A DNA stretch of 64,000 nt from assembly GCA_028709705.1 (NCBI GenBank), contig JAQVWL010000003.1:1-64000 (forward strand), in the 5' to 3' direction. Made by a program: the position numbers and the translations under genes. Source of the stretch: Clostridia bacterium (GTDB taxonomy: Bacteria; Bacillota; Clostridia; Christensenellales; UBA1242). Under the pieces are notes generated by a model. It was not told where the DNA came from. It made no database searches and saw only the letters and a list, made by a program, of their open reading frames with translations. Positions 61,312-64,000 of this stretch are shown piece after piece. Every line of letters starts with the position of its first letter. Position 1 is the first letter of the stretch.

Positions 61312-61656
61312 TTATTTAAACTTGACAGAGTTTTTGCTATCTTTCCACAATTTTTCAAGGTTGTATTTTGTTCTTGAATTTTCAGTAAAAATATGTACAA
61401 TAACTTCGGCAAAGTCGTGGATAATCCACTCGCCTTTGATAAAGCCATCAACACGCAAAAGTTCCAACCCCAAATTTTTGACAAATTCTTGAATTTGCAA
61501 AGAAGTTGCTTTGTTTAAAGTTTCATCTGCCATATTGCAAAAAATCAAAAACTTTGTTTGATTTGTTTTTTTGGAAACATCAAGGAGTTCAATTTTTTTT
61601 GCACCCATTTTTTCAAGTTCGTTTGCTATTTGTTTGCCAATTTCTAAAAAATCCAT
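61312..61656 (-). CDS. rsfS: Ribosomal silencing factor RsfS
   Basis: KKIELLDVSKKTNQTKFLIFCNMADETLNKATSLQIQEFVKN...EWIIHDFAEVIVHIFTENSRTKYNLEKLW. Confidence 0.95.
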   Translation of the reverse strand: MDFLEIGKQIANELEKMGAKKIELLDVSKKTNQTKFLIFCNMADETLNKATSLQIQEFVKNLGLELLRVDGFIKGEWIIHDFAEVIVHIFTENSRTKYNLEKLWKDSKNSVKFK

Positions 61657-61729
61657 AATTGCTCCTAAAAAAATAATTTGTTTTGAATATTTTATCTTAA
61701 AACAAAAAAAAAGTCAAGCAAAGCCGAGA

Positions 61730-61758
61730 TTGACATTTTAAAAAAAATATGTTATCAT
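61730..61758 (+). promoter_or_regulatory. Sigma-A type promoter
   Basis: TTGACA-N17-TATCAT. Confidence 0.6.
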
Positions 61759-61779
61759 TATATCAATTTAGGGGTCAAA

Positions 61780-63900
61780 ATGACAGAAAAAACAGATTTG
61801 ATAACAGATTTGAAAGAATTAAAAGCAGATTTGAAAGGTCTGAAACAAGATTTATCTGCTTCAAAAACAGATTTGAAAAGTTTTAAAGAGAATTTGAAAC
61901 CAAATTTGAAAGACATAAAAATTGACATAGCCACTGTTGACAAATTTTTGGTTGCAAACAAGGCAAAGTTGATAAAACTTCACACCACACAAAACAATGG
62001 AATGTTGATGGGCGATGAAAAAGACCCCGTTCCATACTATTCTATTTATGAAATTGACAACAAATTGTTTATAAAGGTAAAAGACACAGACAATTTTGTT
62101 TCAAGAGTTACCAAAATAAATTTTAAAAAAGAAAATGAATATACCACCCACTTGGAAATGCTAACACCAAATGAAAAAGGTTATTCAAAAAACATTCTAT
62201 CAAACTGCGTTGCAACCGAATTTGACAAACTTAATCATTACATCAAAAAACGCAATTTGATTTCAAACCCAAACCAAGAACAAGCCTTGCTTTTGTCAAA
62301 AAACCCTGTTTTTAAGCACACGCTAGAAAAAGGTCAAACAACACTAGAAGATTTTGAAAACCCCGTTCTTCCACCAAAACCAACACAAAAAAATAACATA
62401 AGACCAAAAGATGAAACCAATTTGGATATGTTTGACCTAAACTCACAAAAAACTTTTGAAACAAACAGAAACCAACTCGCCCGAGAATATTTTGCAAGCA
62501 AAAACCCAAGTGAAATGTTTGCCGGCAATTTGGGGATTGACAGTAAAGGAAACATTGAAGCCAGCAAATTTGCCGAATTTGATTTTGAATCCGAACCCGA
62601 AAATACCACCAAAATTGTTAAAGATACTGCAAAAGTAAGTAGCAAAGATTTGGACGAAAACACAACTGATTTTGTTCCTGATGAAGACATTTTTGAAGAC
62701 AACAATTTTGTTCCAACACCACAAGAAGTAGATGAGTTTTTTGAAGATGATGACTTTAAAATACCACAAAACAATCAACAAGCGCCTGCCCCAACCACTG
62801 AAAATCTAACCCAAGAAAATCCTGCACAAAACCAAACAAATCAAACTCAACAAAATGTTGCACCGCAAAATGCACCAGCAAAAACCCAAGAAAAAACACC
62901 ACAAAAAAATCAAGCAGAAAAGTCTGACAACAAACCAAAAAGTGAACAACCAACACCAAAACCAAAAGAAAAGAAAAAACGCGACCTTTGGAAAAATCTT
63001 TTCAAAGACACACTAGAAACAGGTGTAAAAATTGCCTCAACTGTTACTTTGGTTCTTTGTCTTGCAGGTGTATTTGCACCGGTATTGGCGGGCATTTTGG
63101 CAGTTGTTTCGATTATTGCATTTGCTTATCAAGGCAACATTACCGCAAAAATTGAAGGTTGGATAAAAGACATTGCAAAAATGGCAAAGGCAGACAAAGA
63201 AGCCAGCAAAGAAAAAGCAAAAGTAAAAGCACAACAAAAATCTGAAAAACAACTTAAAAAAGCAACCAAAAATGCAGAAAAAAGCAGAGCAGAAAAGGCA
63301 AGCAAAGCAGAAAAGGCAAGCAAAAAACAAGCAAAAAATATTAGAGGAATTGAAACTGATTACAGCCCTGCCGATGTTGCCGAAGCACCTTATGCAAAAG
63401 AATACCAAGACAAACCTTTTACCCCAATCAAAGACAAAGGTTTTGGCAATGAGTTAAGCGATGAGGAAAAAGCAAGGCAAGAAAAAATTATCAATGCTAA
63501 TATGTCTGAACCATTAATGCCAAAAAATGTTTTACCAAAAGCAACAACAAGAGAAGAAGGCATAGACTATGGCACTCCAAACTTTGATTTGGATAACAAA
63601 AAACCAGTAAAAGACCCAAGAAAATGCTATGAAGTAGCAACAGAAGAAGAAAAAACAGCACAAGAACCAACTGAAAAAGAACAAACTGAAAAACAGGTAG
63701 AACCAGAACAAACAGAGCCAAAAGAACAAGACCGAAAAGAAATAAGAGAAAAAACAAGAGAAATGCACTATGGCGAACAATTACCGTTGAACGAGCAACA
63801 CAAATTGTATGGCGAAAAAATTGCAATAAAAGACAACTTGCTAAACCTTTCAAATCCAAACAATTCTTCAAAACCAAAAGAAACTGAACACAGTATGTAA
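61780..63900 (+). CDS. Large uncharacterised low-complexity protein with central TM hairpin (706 aa)
   Basis: Heptad-like N-term, Q/N/P/E-rich linker, TM (VTLVLCLAGVFAPVLAGILAVVSIIAFAY), K/A-rich C-term; own promoter and terminator. Confidence 0.8.
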   Translation: MTEKTDLITDLKELKADLKGLKQDLSASKTDLKSFKENLKPNLKDIKIDIATVDKFLVANKAKLIKLHTTQNNGMLMGDEKDPVPYYSIYEIDNKLFIKVKDTDNFVSRVTKINFKKENEYTTHLEMLTPNEKGYSKNILSNCVATEFDKLNHYIKKRNLISNPNQEQALLLSKNPVFKHTLEKGQTTLEDFENPVLPPKPTQKNNIRPKDETNLDMFDLNSQKTFETNRNQLAREYFASKNPSEMFAGNLGIDSKGNIEASKFAEFDFESEPENTTKIVKDTAKVSSKDLDENTTDFVPDEDIFEDNNFVPTPQEVDEFFEDDDFKIPQNNQQAPAPTTENLTQENPAQNQTNQTQQNVAPQNAPAKTQEKTPQKNQAEKSDNKPKSEQPTPKPKEKKKRDLWKNLFKDTLETGVKIASTVTLVLCLAGVFAPVLAGILAVVSIIAFAYQGNITAKIEGWIKDIAKMAKADKEASKEKAKVKAQQKSEKQLKKATKNAEKSRAEKASKAEKASKKQAKNIRGIETDYSPADVAEAPYAKEYQDKPFTPIKDKGFGNELSDEEKARQEKIINANMSEPLMPKNVLPKATTREEGIDYGTPNFDLDNKKPVKDPRKCYEVATEEEKTAQEPTEKEQTEKQVEPEQTEPKEQDRKEIREKTREMHYGEQLPLNEQHKLYGEKIAIKDNLLNLSNPNNSSKPKETEHSM

Positions 63901-63949
63901 AAAATTTTTCTTTTGTGTTCTTATTGCCGTTTTCCTTGAGCCTGAAAAA

Positions 63950-63979
63950 AATTCCAACAGCGTGTTGGAATTTTTTTTG
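63950..63979 (+). terminator. Strong intrinsic terminator
   Basis: AATTCCAACA-gcg-TGTTGGAATTTTTTTT. Confidence 0.9.
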
Positions 63980-64000
63980 ACTTATAACCTATTTGTTTTT

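Overview
AT-rich window (by eye about 30% GC) from an endospore-forming Bacillota/Clostridia-type chromosome. It is almost entirely core genome: DNA repair (mutS 3' end, mutL, lexA, recN, recO, ruvX, xseAB), translation and RNA (miaA, serS, rny, era, ybeY, rplM, rpsI, rpsO, pnp, prfA, prmC, rsfS), a type IIA topoisomerase pair, scpAB, and a dense sporulation set (complete spoIIIAA-AH, yqfCD, spmAB, ytfJ, spoIIM, spoIVB, dacF). I saw no rRNA, tRNA, CRISPR array, prophage or transposase gene. The most unusual content is several palindromic or repeat elements unlike their surroundings: (i) a 92-bp cloverleaf-like element inserted in frame inside an O-methyltransferase gene (32505-32596); (ii) a roughly 40-bp palindrome in three copies, one of which encodes part of the signal peptide of a D,D-carboxypeptidase (25401, 45444, 56102); (iii) an 81-bp multi-hairpin element in the pnp leader; (iv) a GC-rich cluster of six alternating-orientation copies of a GGTCAA(C)GGGGACGTAG repeat (54731-54990), placed where the spoIIA operon might be expected next to dacF. 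Other points of note: a compact MiaA that seems to lack the usual insertion domain, a membrane-anchored PadR regulator, a DUF1385-like/PrmC fusion, an intrinsic terminator whose 3' arm contains the spoIIIAA Shine-Dalgarno with a SigE-like -10 in its loop, ArgR operators upstream of argR, and a 53-aa small membrane protein missed by the ORF track. All family assignments come from reading the sequence; no database search was run.
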